64,000 nucleotides of DNA from NCBI RefSeq assembly GCF_014205135.1, contig NZ_JACHMY010000001.1, positions 6,634,001-6,698,000 on the forward strand. The letters are read 5' to 3'. This DNA comes from Kribbella italica. GTDB taxonomy: Bacteria; Actinomycetota; Actinomycetes; Propionibacteriales; Kribbellaceae. The notes below the pieces were generated by a model that worked only from the letters and a program-made list of their open reading frames with translations, did not search any database and had not been told where the DNA came from. Shown piece by piece: positions 8,796 to 17,421 of the stretch; positions within the stretch are counted from its first letter, which is position 1; every line of letters begins with the position of its first letter. The position numbers were made by a program, and so were the translations under genes.

Positions 8796-10033
8796 ACCAC
8801 GACTTCGAGCTCCTGCTGCGGGAGCAGACGCCGCAGGTCCTGAGTGCGCTGGTCCGGCACTACGGGCACTTCGACCTGGCCGAGGAAGCGGTCCAGGAGG
8901 CGTTGCTCGCCGCGTCCCAGCAGTGGCCGGGCGAAGGCGTGCCGGACAACCCGCGGGGCTGGCTGATCCGGGTCGGGTCGCGCCGGCTGACCGACCTGCT
9001 GCGCAGCGAATCGGCCCGGCGGCGGCGCGAGGAGAACGCCGCCCTGACGGCCTCGCCGGAGGAGTTCGTGGCCCCGAGCCCGGAGATCGACGACCCGGGC
9101 GGCCGCGACGACACGCTGACGCTGCTGTTTCTGTGCTGCCACCCGTCGCTGTCGCCGGCCTCGCAGATCGCGCTGACGCTGCGAGCGGTCGGCGGTCTCA
9201 CCACCGCGCAGATCGCGGCCGGGTTTTTGGTGCCTGAGGCAACGATGGCGCAGCGGATCAGCCGCGCCAAGCGGAGCATCAAGCAGGCCGGCTCGTCGTT
9301 CGAGATGCCGCCGGAGGCCGAGCGGGATGCGCGGATGGGCGCGGTGCTGCACGTGCTGTACCTGATCTTCAACGAGGGCTACACCGCGTCGTCCGGCGAC
9401 GACCTGCACAGCGCCGAGCTGACCACGGAGGCGATCCGGCTGGTCCGCGGCGTACGGCGGCTGCTGCCGGATGACGGCGAAGTGGCCGGCCTCTTGGCGC
9501 TCATGCTGCTCACCGACGCGCGCCGACCGGCCCGGACCGCGGCCGACGGCTCCCTGATCCCGCTGGAGGAGCAGGACCGGTTGAAGTGGAACAGGCCGGC
9601 CATCGTCGAGGGCGAGCACCTGGTCTCGGATGCGCTGGCCCGGACCCAGTTGGGGCCGTACCAGGTGCAGGCGGCGATCGCCGCCGTGCACGGGACTGCC
9701 GAGCGGGCCGAAGACACCGACTGGCGGCAGATCGTCGCGCTGTACCAGGTGCTCGAGCAGATCTCGGACAACCCGATGGTCCGGCTCAACCACGCGGTGG
9801 CGGTGGCCATGGCCGTCGGGCCGAAGGAGGGGCTCGCGTTGCTCGAGCCGCTGGAGTCCGATGGCCGGATGAAGGACCACCACCGGTTGGAGGCGGTCAA
9901 GGCGCACCTGCTGGAGATGTCCGGCGACCTGGACGGCGCCCGGGCGAGCTACCTGCTGGCAGCTCGCCGGACAACCTCGGTCCCGGAGCGGAACTACTTG
10001 CAGTCCCGGGCGGAACGCATCACTACTTCTTGA
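8792..10033 (+). CDS. ECF42-type RNA polymerase sigma factor with long C-terminal domain
   Basis: 413 residues from a GTG that overlaps the YCII stop. Sigma region 2 (HYGHFDLAEEAVQEALLAAS, DNPRGWLIRVGSRRLTDLLRS) and region 4 (LTTAQIAAGFLVPEATMAQRISRAKR) are followed by about 230 residues of helical, TPR-like domain. That domain includes LYLIFNEGY, LMLLTDARRPART and IPLEEQDRLKW, all hallmarks of ECF42. No anti-sigma factor is encoded, and the C-terminal extension is thought to take that role. It would direct RNA polymerase to its own operon and few others. Confidence 0.94.
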   Translation: MNHDFELLLREQTPQVLSALVRHYGHFDLAEEAVQEALLAASQQWPGEGVPDNPRGWLIRVGSRRLTDLLRSESARRRREENAALTASPEEFVAPSPEIDDPGGRDDTLTLLFLCCHPSLSPASQIALTLRAVGGLTTAQIAAGFLVPEATMAQRISRAKRSIKQAGSSFEMPPEAERDARMGAVLHVLYLIFNEGYTASSGDDLHSAELTTEAIRLVRGVRRLLPDDGEVAGLLALMLLTDARRPARTAADGSLIPLEEQDRLKWNRPAIVEGEHLVSDALARTQLGPYQVQAAIAAVHGTAERAEDTDWRQIVALYQVLEQISDNPMVRLNHAVAVAMAVGPKEGLALLEPLESDGRMKDHHRLEAVKAHLLEMSGDLDGARASYLLAARRTTSVPERNYLQSRAERITTS

Positions 10034-10196
10034 AGGCGTCCTTGACCTTCTCGCCGGCCTGCTTCAGGTCGCTCTTGCTCTGGTCGGTCTGACCCTCGGC
10101 CTTCAGGTCCTCGTCACCGGTCACCTTGCCGACGGCCTCCTTGGCCTTGCCGGCCAGGTCTTCCGCCGCGTTCTTCGCCTTGTCTGCCAAGCTCAT
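10023..10196 (-). CDS. CsbD family stress-response protein
   Basis: 57 residues from the ATG at 10196, with GAGAGGA upstream. The sequence MSLADKAKNAAEDLAGKA followed by KEAVGKVTGDEDLKAEG is the CsbD pattern: short, charged, helical, Lys/Asp/Ala-rich. CsbD proteins are induced by general stress in many bacteria; the mechanism is unknown. The end overlaps the convergent ECF42 gene by 11 bases. Confidence 0.93.
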   Translation of the reverse strand: MSLADKAKNAAEDLAGKAKEAVGKVTGDEDLKAEGQTDQSKSDLKQAGEKVKDAFKK

Positions 10197-10375
10197 CGTG
10201 CTTGTCCTCTCGTTGGGGTGACGGTCCGCCGGCACCCCCTGCGGTCACCGGCGAACCGTGGGCGGCACCCCCCGTCCGAAGTGCCGCTTGAAAGGTTGGT
10301 CGGGTCCAGCCACGCATCCGTCACGCCGGCGTGACCCACCTCACGCCGTACGGCGGGGTCGCGGTAGCCGGTGTC

Positions 10376-11086
10376 ATGTGTCAGGTTGGGCTTGTGGACC
10401 TCACCAAGGCGTCGCTGCTGCGCGAGATGCTGACCGGCACCGAGCTGGGCACCCGGACCACGTCGTTCGCCCACTCGCTGCGGCGCTACACGACGCGCAG
10501 AGGCGGGCTGATGCTGTTCGGCCCGCCCGACGACGAGCCGTGGCACCTGACCGCGCACCTGGACGACGAGCTGCACCGGGCCGGCGTGGAGGACGTCAGG
10601 CCCTCACTGGTCCGCTGGGCTCCGCCGCCGGACGCTCCGCCGCACCTGGCGATCGGCCTGGACCGCCTCCGCGACTCCGGCAAGGGCGAGTCCCTGCTGA
10701 TCGTCTCCGAGGCCAACCCGGCGGACACCCTGCTGGAACGCATCGAGGACGTCCGGCGCCGCGGTACGACGATCTTCAGCATCGACAACGGGAACCGCGA
10801 CCTGGCGTCGCTGTCCCACGAGTCGCTGGTCCCCGAGCTGCTGGTCCCCGACGGGCTCGGCAGCTGGACGACTCACCAGGTCGTGCCCGACCGCGGCGAC
10901 GAGGTCCTGGCGGACCGGGAGCCCTTGCCCGAAGAGACCCTCACCGCCCTGCAGGAGGCGGTCGCCGGCTTCGAGATGACCCAGCACCTGGTCAGCCTCG
11001 CCGCAGCCGACCCCGACGCAGGCCAAGCCGGCTGGCGCCGCTCGCTGCGCACCTTCATCGAACGCATCGGTGGCGAACCGGCCTAA
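10376..11086 (+). CDS. Hypothetical protein with weak SIS-like middle segment
   Basis: 236 residues from the ATG at 10376; a GTG at 10394 is an alternative start. I do not recognise the family. The middle part (GESLLIVSEANPADTLLERI then a strand-like RGTTIFSIDNGN) alternates strands and helices as in sugar-isomerase (SIS) phosphate-binding folds. The first third and the last helical 50 residues are not distinctive. There is no signal peptide or membrane helix. It stands alone between CsbD (divergent) and the convergent DUF4240 gene, overlapping the latter by four bases. Confidence 0.6.
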   Translation: MCQVGLVDLTKASLLREMLTGTELGTRTTSFAHSLRRYTTRRGGLMLFGPPDDEPWHLTAHLDDELHRAGVEDVRPSLVRWAPPPDAPPHLAIGLDRLRDSGKGESLLIVSEANPADTLLERIEDVRRRGTTIFSIDNGNRDLASLSHESLVPELLVPDGLGSWTTHQVVPDRGDEVLADREPLPEETLTALQEAVAGFEMTQHLVSLAAADPDAGQAGWRRSLRTFIERIGGEPA

Positions 11087-11634
11087 CCCTCCAGGTAGAG
11101 CGCGGCCAGCCGCGGGAACCGCGACTCCATTTCGCTCTTGTCGTCGAAGTCGAAATCCTCGCCCGCCGGCACGTCCGGCGAGTCCGGCGTTCCCGCGTCG
11201 ACCGCCGCCCAGAACGCCTTCTCCGACCCGGCCACCGCGCTGTAGGCCTCCGCCCCGACCGCGAGCACCGCCTCCCCGTCGAACAGCTCGCTGGTGTCCT
11301 CCAGGTCCTCGTCGACCACGTCCGCCAACGAGTCCGGATCAGCCAGCGCGGCCTCCCAGACCTCACGCCCCTGCACCACCAGCCACCCCCGGAAGTGGTC
11401 GAACGAGTCGTCCCCCATCCCACCGTTGAGCAGGTAGGAAGCACCCCACAGATCCCACCGGTAGGCCTGGCTCAGCAGCAACTCCAACTGCACCCCGAAC
11501 CCGACGATCTCCTCGGCCGCCAGCCCACCCAGCTCTTTGATCAGCGCATCCGCGACCCCGTCCGGATCCACGACCGTGTCGTCAACCTGCTCCCGGGCCG
11601 CGTCCACCAGCCCCCAGAACCCATCCCTGTCCAC
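11083..11634 (-). CDS. DUF4240 domain-containing protein
   Basis: 183 residues from a GTG at 11634 (a TTG at 11640 is also possible). The pattern DGFWGLVDAAREQ, EEIVGFGVQLELLLSQAY, WDLWGASYLLNGGMGDD and FDHFRGWLVVQGREVWEAAL is that of DUF4240, a widespread domain of unknown function also seen next to WGR-type proteins. The C-terminus is acidic (GEDFDFDDKSEME). Cytoplasmic, function unknown. Confidence 0.85.
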   Translation of the reverse strand: MDRDGFWGLVDAAREQVDDTVVDPDGVADALIKELGGLAAEEIVGFGVQLELLLSQAYRWDLWGASYLLNGGMGDDSFDHFRGWLVVQGREVWEAALADPDSLADVVDEDLEDTSELFDGEAVLAVGAEAYSAVAGSEKAFWAAVDAGTPDSPDVPAGEDFDFDDKSEMESRFPRLAALYLEG

Positions 11635-11692
11635 CCGCAAAGCGTGGCACGAAACCCGCTCTCCGGAGGAGCCCCTGGAGCCAACCTTCTGC

Positions 11693-12640
11693 TTACCAGG
11701 CTTCGTCCAAGGCGGCGCGGACGTCGGTGGGCAGGGTCAGGCGGGCGCCGGAGAGGGCGTGGGTGAGCTGGTCCGGAGTGCTGACGCCGACGACTGGGGT
11801 GACCGCGGGGGAGCCGCCGGTGAGCCAGGCGAGGACTGCCTCGCTGCGGGTGACGCCGAGGGTGGTGGCGGCTTGGGTGAGGGCCGCCAGGCGGCGGGTG
11901 GTGCCGGGGTGGTCGAAGGCTTCGTCGAACGGGCGGTCGGGGCGTTCATAGCTCCCGGACATCAGTGGGGTGTACGCGAACAGCTCCTGCGACGGGTTCT
12001 GGTCGGCGTAGTCGAGGAACTCGTCGGTGATCCAGCCGAAGCGGTGGTCGTGGATGTGGTTCCGGACGAAGGGACGCGGCTGCAGGTACGAGTAGCGCAG
12101 CTGCAACGCGGTCGGCCCGGTGACGCCCAGCCGCTCGGCGATGCCCCGGGCGCGCTCGACTCGCCAGAGCGCGTAGTTGGACAGTCCGACGCGGCCGATC
12201 GTGCCGGCGGCCGCGTGCTTGCCGAAGGCGGCGACGGTCTCCTCCAGAGGGGTCTGCAGATCGTCGCGGTGGGCCAGGTAGAGGTCGACGTGGTCGATCC
12301 CCATCCGCCGCAGCGACGTCTCCACCGCCTCGTCGATCGCCTTCGTGGACAGCCCCTTCGAGTGCTCCGGGAAGCTGCCCGGCCAGAGCGGCTCGCAGCC
12401 GACCTTGGTCGCCACCTTCACCCGATCCCGTACGCCGGGCCGCTGCGCGAACCACCGCCCGAGCAGTTCCTCGCTCTTCCCGCCGCGCCCGCTCGGGTCC
12501 ACCCAGAACGCGTAGCAGTCGGCCGTGTCGATCCACTGCCCACCTGCGTCGACGTACTGGTCCAGCAGAGCGAACGACGTCCGCTCGTCGATCGTCGTAC
12601 CGAACAGCATCGCCCCGAGTGCCATCTTCAGATCAGTCAT
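11693..12640 (-). CDS. Aldo/keto reductase
   Basis: 315 residues from the ATG at 12640; a GTG at 12649 is in frame and a GGAGGG lies between them. The four catalytic residues can be placed: Asp in WIDTADCY, Tyr in CYAFW, Lys in KVATKVG, His in LYLAHRDD. Further AKR marks are GRVGLSNYALW and PVVGVSTPDQL (cofactor loop). It should reduce carbonyl compounds with NADPH. It is divergent from the transglutaminase-like gene. The substrate is unknown. Confidence 0.92.
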   Translation of the reverse strand: MTDLKMALGAMLFGTTIDERTSFALLDQYVDAGGQWIDTADCYAFWVDPSGRGGKSEELLGRWFAQRPGVRDRVKVATKVGCEPLWPGSFPEHSKGLSTKAIDEAVETSLRRMGIDHVDLYLAHRDDLQTPLEETVAAFGKHAAAGTIGRVGLSNYALWRVERARGIAERLGVTGPTALQLRYSYLQPRPFVRNHIHDHRFGWITDEFLDYADQNPSQELFAYTPLMSGSYERPDRPFDEAFDHPGTTRRLAALTQAATTLGVTRSEAVLAWLTGGSPAVTPVVGVSTPDQLTHALSGARLTLPTDVRAALDEAW

Positions 12641-12744
12641 GCCCTCCACGATCTGATCCGGAGTTCACTCCAGGTCAATCCGACCGCTCGCTTCCTGAGA
12701 CAAATGGCTTCGCATCATGGACAGTCCGTGGCAGGCTCCAAGCT

Positions 12745-13317
12745 GTGAACGACTTCCTGGCCTCCGACGCAGTGATCGACGCGACCCACCCCGCCATCAC
12801 CGAGACCGCCGCCCGGCTCCGCCGCGACCGCCCCGGTACGACGGACTTCGCGCGCGCCGCCTTCGAGTTCACCCGCGACGAGGTGAAGCACTCGATGGAC
12901 ATCGGCGACCCCCGCCCGACGGTCGCCGCGTCCGAGGTGCTCGCTCACGGCGCCGGCCTGTGCCACGGTAAGGCCCACCTCCTGACCGCGCTGCTCCGCG
13001 CCGAGGGCGTGCCGGCCGGCATCTGCTACCAACGCCTGGCTGACGGTAAGGGCGGCTTCTTCCTGCACGGCCTCACCGCCGTACAGCTCGACGGCATCTG
13101 GTACCGGCAGGACCCGCGCGGCGACAAGCCCGGCGTCACCACCGCGTTCTCCCTGTCCGACGAGCGCCTCGCCTACACCCCGGACCCGTCCCAGGGCGAA
13201 GCCGATCTGCCCGGTGTCTTCGCCACACCCGACCCCGGCCTGGTGGCGGCCCTCCGCTCGACCGACGACGTCATCGCCCTCGTCGCGAACGGCGGCCTGC
13301 CCGGCGATCTCAGCTGA
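12745..13317 (+). CDS. Transglutaminase-like cysteine protein
   Basis: 190 residues from a GTG at 12745. The Cys-His-Asp triad of the transglutaminase/protease superfamily can be seen: Cys73 in GAGLCHGKAHLL, His108 in FFLHGLTAVQL and Asp123 in WYRQDPRG. No signal peptide is visible, so it is probably cytoplasmic. The length matches the small stand-alone bacterial proteins of this class. The C-terminal end overlaps the convergent LacI regulator gene by 8 bases. Confidence 0.85.
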   Translation: MNDFLASDAVIDATHPAITETAARLRRDRPGTTDFARAAFEFTRDEVKHSMDIGDPRPTVAASEVLAHGAGLCHGKAHLLTALLRAEGVPAGICYQRLADGKGGFFLHGLTAVQLDGIWYRQDPRGDKPGVTTAFSLSDERLAYTPDPSQGEADLPGVFATPDPGLVAALRSTDDVIALVANGGLPGDLS

Positions 13318-14710
13318 GGCCCTGCCCAGCGGCCTTGCCGCGGGTAGAGGTCCGTACGACGAGCTCCGGCGTGAAGGTGACCTTCTGGTGCTCGTGGTCC
13401 GGATTCGACGACTCGTCGAGCAGCAGCTCGGCGGCGGTCTTGCCGAGCAGGTGACGCGGCTGCCGCACGGACGTCAGCGGTACGGCGGCCGCCGCGGCGA
13501 ACTCGATGTCGTCGTACCCGACGATCGCCAGGTCTTCCGGCACGCGCAGCCCGAGGCTGACGCACTGCTGCAGCAGCCCCAGCGCCAGCAGGTCGTTCGC
13601 GCAGAACGCCGCCGTCGGCCGGCGGTCCGCCGGCAGCCCAGCGAGCCGCTGGCCGGCGCCCCGCCCCTCGGCGACGGTCAGCGCGGCAGTGGTGAGCTCG
13701 ACCAGGTTCTCCGCGGGTAGACCCGCGTCCTGCAAGGCGTTCCGGGCACCTTCGAGCCGGTCGGTGACCTGGCCGATCGTGTTCGGCCCGCCGACGAAGG
13801 CGATCCGCTCGTGGCCGAGCTCGATCAGGTGGCCCAGCGCGACCTCGCCGCCGAGCACGTCGTCCACCGCGACCGAGCAGTGCATGCCCTCGTCGAGCGA
13901 ACGGTCGACCACGACGACCGGCGTACCGCGCATCGGCAGCGTGGTGATCCGTGGTGTGTGCGGGTCGATCGGCGTGATCAGCACGCCCTGGACGCGTTGC
14001 TGCTCGAGCAGATCGAGGTAGTCCGCCTCGCGCGCCGCGTCCTCGTTGCTGTTGCAGAGGAAGACCGACAGACCCGCCTCGCGAGCCGCCTCCTCCACGC
14101 CCTTGGCGACGTCGGTGAAGAACGGGTTGCCGGCGTCGAGCATCAGGTACGCCAGGATCCGGCTGCTGCCCGCCCGCAACTGACGGGCCGACTCGTTGCG
14201 GACGAAGCCGAGCGACTCCATCGCAGCCTCGACCTTGGCCCGGGTGGTGGGGCTGACCATTTCCGGCCGGTTCAGCACGTTGGACACGGTCCCCAGCGAC
14301 ACTCCCGCTGCCGCGGCCACGTCCTTGACTCCAGCCGCACCACGTCCACGGCCACGCCCAGCCACTCGCGCGGCAGGCGTCGTGGCCTCACCCGGTACGG
14401 CGGCCGCCGGGATGCGCTTCACCGGGACGCGCGGCGTTCTTCCCGTACGAGGAGCAGGTGCTCCGCCTCGCGAGGGTGACGCAGCGGTCCTCGGCGCGGC
14501 CGCGCTGCCACGTGGCGCTCCGGCTCGTGGAGCGGCTGAACCCGTCCGCGTCGAAGCCGTACGGGGAGCGCGCGGCGCAGGCGAGCCGCTCCTCGGCGTA
14601 CCGCCGCCGGCGCGCTGGGAGGCACCGCCGCGCGGAGTCTGTCCGTTGCCGCCGCGGTCGGAGGCAGGATCCGGCGCTCCGGCGCGTCCTGATGCGCTGG
14701 GTGGAGCCAC
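13310..14710 (-). CDS. LacI-family regulator with long disordered N-terminal extension, likely regulator of the rhamnose operon
   Basis: 466 residues from a GTG at 14710 placed right after GGGGAGG. The first ~135 residues are low-complexity (Ala/Pro/Arg/Gly/Ser). The LacI helix-turn-helix follows (GVKDVAAAAGVSLGTVSNVL, then NRPEMVS) and then a full periplasmic-binding-type effector domain (LMLDAGNPFFTDVAKG, ending with LTSVRQPRHLLGKTAAELLL). An internal GTG (at VAGRGRGRG) could give a normal-sized protein. It is divergent from the rhamnose importer operon, so rhamnose or a derivative is the likely effector. Candidate operators are described separately. Confidence 0.9.
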   Translation of the reverse strand: MAPPSASGRAGAPDPASDRGGNGQTPRGGASQRAGGGTPRSGSPAPRAPRTASTRTGSAAPRAGAPRGSAAAPRTAASPSRGGAPAPRTGRTPRVPVKRIPAAAVPGEATTPAARVAGRGRGRGAAGVKDVAAAAGVSLGTVSNVLNRPEMVSPTTRAKVEAAMESLGFVRNESARQLRAGSSRILAYLMLDAGNPFFTDVAKGVEEAAREAGLSVFLCNSNEDAAREADYLDLLEQQRVQGVLITPIDPHTPRITTLPMRGTPVVVVDRSLDEGMHCSVAVDDVLGGEVALGHLIELGHERIAFVGGPNTIGQVTDRLEGARNALQDAGLPAENLVELTTAALTVAEGRGAGQRLAGLPADRRPTAAFCANDLLALGLLQQCVSLGLRVPEDLAIVGYDDIEFAAAAAVPLTSVRQPRHLLGKTAAELLLDESSNPDHEHQKVTFTPELVVRTSTRGKAAGQGLS

Positions 14711-14760
14711 GTGACCTCCCCGCTTGAAACGTGATAGCTCACGAAGCGTACCTGTCCGGA

Positions 14761-14799
14761 CTGTGGTTGTCCGCAGGGTCCGCCTGTGGTTGTCCACAG
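14761..14799. promoter_or_regulatory. Two copies of a CTGTGGTTGTCC dyad; each contains a DnaA-box-like nonamer
   Basis: CTGTGGTTGTCCGCAG (14761-14776) and the perfect palindrome CTGTGGTTGTCCACAG (14784-14799) share their first 12 bases and lie 23 bases apart. The second contains TTGTCCACA, the actinomycete DnaA-box consensus, and the first TTGTCCGCA. They lie between the divergent LacI and importer genes. They may be regulator sites or true DnaA sites; the sequence cannot decide. Confidence 0.5.
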
Positions 14800-14815
14800 A
14801 CTTCCCCTCTGCCCC

Positions 14816-14845
14816 TTGACGCTCGGCCTCGCCGTCGGGCAATCT
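14816..14845 (+). promoter_or_regulatory. Candidate promoter of the rhamnose operon
   Basis: TTGACG (14816-14821) and CAATCT (14840-14845) are separated by 18 bases, and the LacI-type palindrome starts four bases after the -10. The -10 is a weak match. The position, 50-80 bases before the first gene, is suitable. Confidence 0.45.
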
Positions 14846-14848
14846 TCT

Positions 14849-14860
14849 TGAAACCTTTCA
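14849..14860. promoter_or_regulatory. Candidate LacI-family operator TGAAACCTTTCA
   Basis: The inverted repeat TGAAA-CC-TTTCA has the size and symmetry of LacI-family operators. It covers the expected transcription start of the rhamnose operon, so binding would repress. A half-site with the same TTGAAAC core lies at 14724-14730, next to the regulator's own ribosome site, and could serve autoregulation. Confidence 0.55.
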
Positions 14861-14893
14861 GCAACGAACTGATCGAGATCTTCGGAGGTGACG

Positions 14894-16399
14894 ATGGCGA
14901 CGGAGACTCCGGTGCTACGGGTGCGTGAAGTTTCGAAGTCGTTCGGCGCGGTCGCCGCCGTCCAGAACGTGTCCTTCGACCTGTACGGCGGGGAGGCGCA
15001 CGCGCTGGTCGGGGAGAACGGCGCGGGCAAGTCCACGCTGGTGAAGATGCTGGCCGGCGTGCACCGTCCGGACTCCGGCACCCTCGAGCTGGACGGCGCC
15101 CCGATCGAGCTGTCCACCCCCGCCGACGCCAAGGCGGCCGGTATCGCGGTGATCTACCAGGAGCCGACGCTGTTCCCGGACCTGTCCGTCGCGGAGAACA
15201 TCGCGATGGGCCGGCAACCGCTGGGTCGTTTCAAAACCATCGACCGGGCCGCGATGCAGCGCCAGGCCGAGCAGCTGTTCGCCCGGCTCGGCGTGTCCAT
15301 CGCGCCGAACCGGCCGGCCCGCGGGTTGTCGATCGCCGACCAGCAGCTGGTGGAGATCGCCAAGGCGCTGTCGGCCGACGCCCGGGTGGTGGTGATGGAC
15401 GAGCCGACCGCCGCGTTGACCGGGGTCGAGGTCGAGCGCTTGTTCGCGGTCGCCCGGTCCCTGCGGGACGACGGTGCGGCGCTGGTGTTCATCTCGCACC
15501 GGTTCGAGGAGATCACCGCGCTCTGCGAGAAGGTGACGATCCTGCGCGACGGCAAGCACGTCTCCACCGATCCACTGGCGGCGCTCAGCGTCGACGAGAT
15601 GGTCCGCCGGATGGTCGGGCGTGATCTCGACGCGCTGTTCCCCAAGCAGGACGTGACACCGGGCGCCGTGGTGCTGTCGGTGCGCGGCCTGCGCCGGGAC
15701 CCGGTGTTCGTCGACATCGACTTCGAGGTCCGGGCCGGCGAGATCGTCGCGCTGGCAGGCCTGGTCGGGTCGGGCCGGTCCGAGGTGGTGCAGTCGATCT
15801 TCGGCGTCGACCCGCGCGACGGCGGCACGGTCGAGGTCGGTGGGCGCAAGCTCAAGCCCGGCTCGCCCCGCGCCGCGATGGCCGCCGGGGTCGCGCTGGT
15901 CCCGGAGGACCGTCGTCAGCAGGGCCTGCTGATGGAGCTGTCGATCGAGCGGAACGTCACGCTCCCGCGGTCGAGAGCCCTGTCCCAGCTGGGTTTCCTG
16001 ACCGGCAGCAGTGAGCGCCGGTCGGCGAAGGAGTGGACCACGCGGCTGAAGACCAAGTACGGACGGCTCAGCGACGAGGTCGGCACGCTGTCCGGCGGCA
16101 ACCAGCAGAAGGTCGTGCTGGCGAAATGGTTGTCGATGGCACCGAAACTGCTGATCGTCGACGAGCCCACCCGCGGAATCGACGTCGGGACCAAGGCCGA
16201 GGTGCACCGGTTGATGTCCAGCCTGGCCGCGGAAGGGGTCGCCGTTCTGATGGTCTCGTCGGAGCTGCCCGAGGTGCTGGGCATGGCCGATCGCGTGCTG
16301 GTGATGCGCGAGGGCCGGCTGGTCGCCGCGCTCGACCGGGCCGACGCCACCGAGGAGTCCGTGATGTTCGCCGCCACCGGTCAGGAGGTGACCGTATGA
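14894..16399 (+). CDS. rhaT: Rhamnose ABC importer, ATP-binding protein (duplicated ATPase)
   Basis: 501 residues with GGAGG five bases before the ATG. Two ABC domains are fused, as in RbsA-type sugar importers. The first has Walker A GENGAGKST, signature LSIADQQ and Walker B VVVMDEPTAAL. The second has a degenerate Walker A (GLVGSGRSE), signature LSGGNQQK and LLIVDEPTRGID. It energises the two permeases encoded next, and its stop overlaps the next start by four bases. That the cargo is rhamnose is inferred from the rhamnose genes downstream; the symbol follows the rhizobial rhamnose ABC system. Confidence 0.93.
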   Translation: MATETPVLRVREVSKSFGAVAAVQNVSFDLYGGEAHALVGENGAGKSTLVKMLAGVHRPDSGTLELDGAPIELSTPADAKAAGIAVIYQEPTLFPDLSVAENIAMGRQPLGRFKTIDRAAMQRQAEQLFARLGVSIAPNRPARGLSIADQQLVEIAKALSADARVVVMDEPTAALTGVEVERLFAVARSLRDDGAALVFISHRFEEITALCEKVTILRDGKHVSTDPLAALSVDEMVRRMVGRDLDALFPKQDVTPGAVVLSVRGLRRDPVFVDIDFEVRAGEIVALAGLVGSGRSEVVQSIFGVDPRDGGTVEVGGRKLKPGSPRAAMAAGVALVPEDRRQQGLLMELSIERNVTLPRSRALSQLGFLTGSSERRSAKEWTTRLKTKYGRLSDEVGTLSGGNQQKVVLAKWLSMAPKLLIVDEPTRGIDVGTKAEVHRLMSSLAAEGVAVLMVSSELPEVLGMADRVLVMREGRLVAALDRADATEESVMFAATGQEVTV

Positions 16400-17421
16400 C
16401 GGCCGTCGGGCTGCCCGGCGTGACCGCGCGCAGATCCTCGCTCGACGTGGTGCTCCGGGCCCGTGAGCTGGGCATCGTGATCGCGCTGGTCCTGCTGGTC
16501 GCGGTGACCGCGATCTCGAACCCCCGGTTCCTGTCCGGGCAGAGCATCCGCGACATCCTGCTCGGCACCGCGATCCTGGCCGTTCTGGCGGTCGGCCAGG
16601 CCGTGGTGGTGATCACCCGCAACATCGACCTCTCGGTGGGCTCGGTGCTCGGACTGAGCGCCTTCACCGTCGGCACGCTGCTCCGGGACAATCCGGGGCT
16701 CCCGGTCGTGGTCGCCCTGCTGGTCGGCGCCGCGGTCGGAGGGATCTGCGGCGCCGCCAACGGCGTCCTGGTTCGGTACGGCAACGTCCCGGCCCTGGTC
16801 GTCACCCTCGGCACGCTGTACGTCGTCCGCGGCATCACCTACTTCTGGGCCGGTGGTCAGCAGATCAACGCCGACGAGCTGCCGCAGGGCTTTCTCGACT
16901 TCGGCAACGCGTCCCTCGTCTCGGTGCCGTACCTGGTGCTGATCGCCCTGCTGGTCCTGGTCGTCACCGGCCTGGTGCTGCGCAACTACCGGGCCGGCCG
17001 CGAGCTCTACGCGATGGGTTCGAGCCCGCAGGCAGCCAAGCTGGCCGGGATCGCGGTCGGGCGTCGTACGGTCGCGGCCTTCCTGGTCAGCGGCGCGTTG
17101 GCCGGTCTGGCGGGGGTGTTGTTCGCCGCCCGCTTCGGCACGATCGACGCCGCCGCCGGCACCGGCTACGAGCTGAACGTGGTCGCCGCGGTCGTGGTCG
17201 GCGGTGTCGCCGTCTTCGGTGGCAGCGGGTCGGTCTGGGGTGCGGCGCTCGGCGCGTTGCTGCTGACCACGATCGGCAGCGCGCTGGCCGTTCTCGAGAT
17301 CAACCAGTTCTGGCAGCAGGCGATCGTCGGCGGTCTGATCCTGCTCGCGATCGGTGCCGATCGGCTGGTCGCGGCCCGGGTCGCCGCGACGTTGAAGAAG
17401 CGAGGCTCCCATGTCAGCTGA
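16396..17421 (+). CDS. rhaP: Rhamnose ABC importer, permease 1
   Basis: 341 residues, starting at the ATG that overlaps the ATPase stop. It is a polytopic membrane protein of the RbsC/BPD_transp_2 class with the conserved VITRNIDLSVGSVLGLSA segment and the GRRTVAAFLVSGALAGLAGV cytoplasmic-loop region that contacts the ATPase. It should form a heterodimer with the product of the next gene, which starts 11 bases before this one ends. Confidence 0.92.
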   Translation: MTAVGLPGVTARRSSLDVVLRARELGIVIALVLLVAVTAISNPRFLSGQSIRDILLGTAILAVLAVGQAVVVITRNIDLSVGSVLGLSAFTVGTLLRDNPGLPVVVALLVGAAVGGICGAANGVLVRYGNVPALVVTLGTLYVVRGITYFWAGGQQINADELPQGFLDFGNASLVSVPYLVLIALLVLVVTGLVLRNYRAGRELYAMGSSPQAAKLAGIAVGRRTVAAFLVSGALAGLAGVLFAARFGTIDAAAGTGYELNVVAAVVVGGVAVFGGSGSVWGAALGALLLTTIGSALAVLEINQFWQQAIVGGLILLAIGADRLVAARVAATLKKRGSHVS

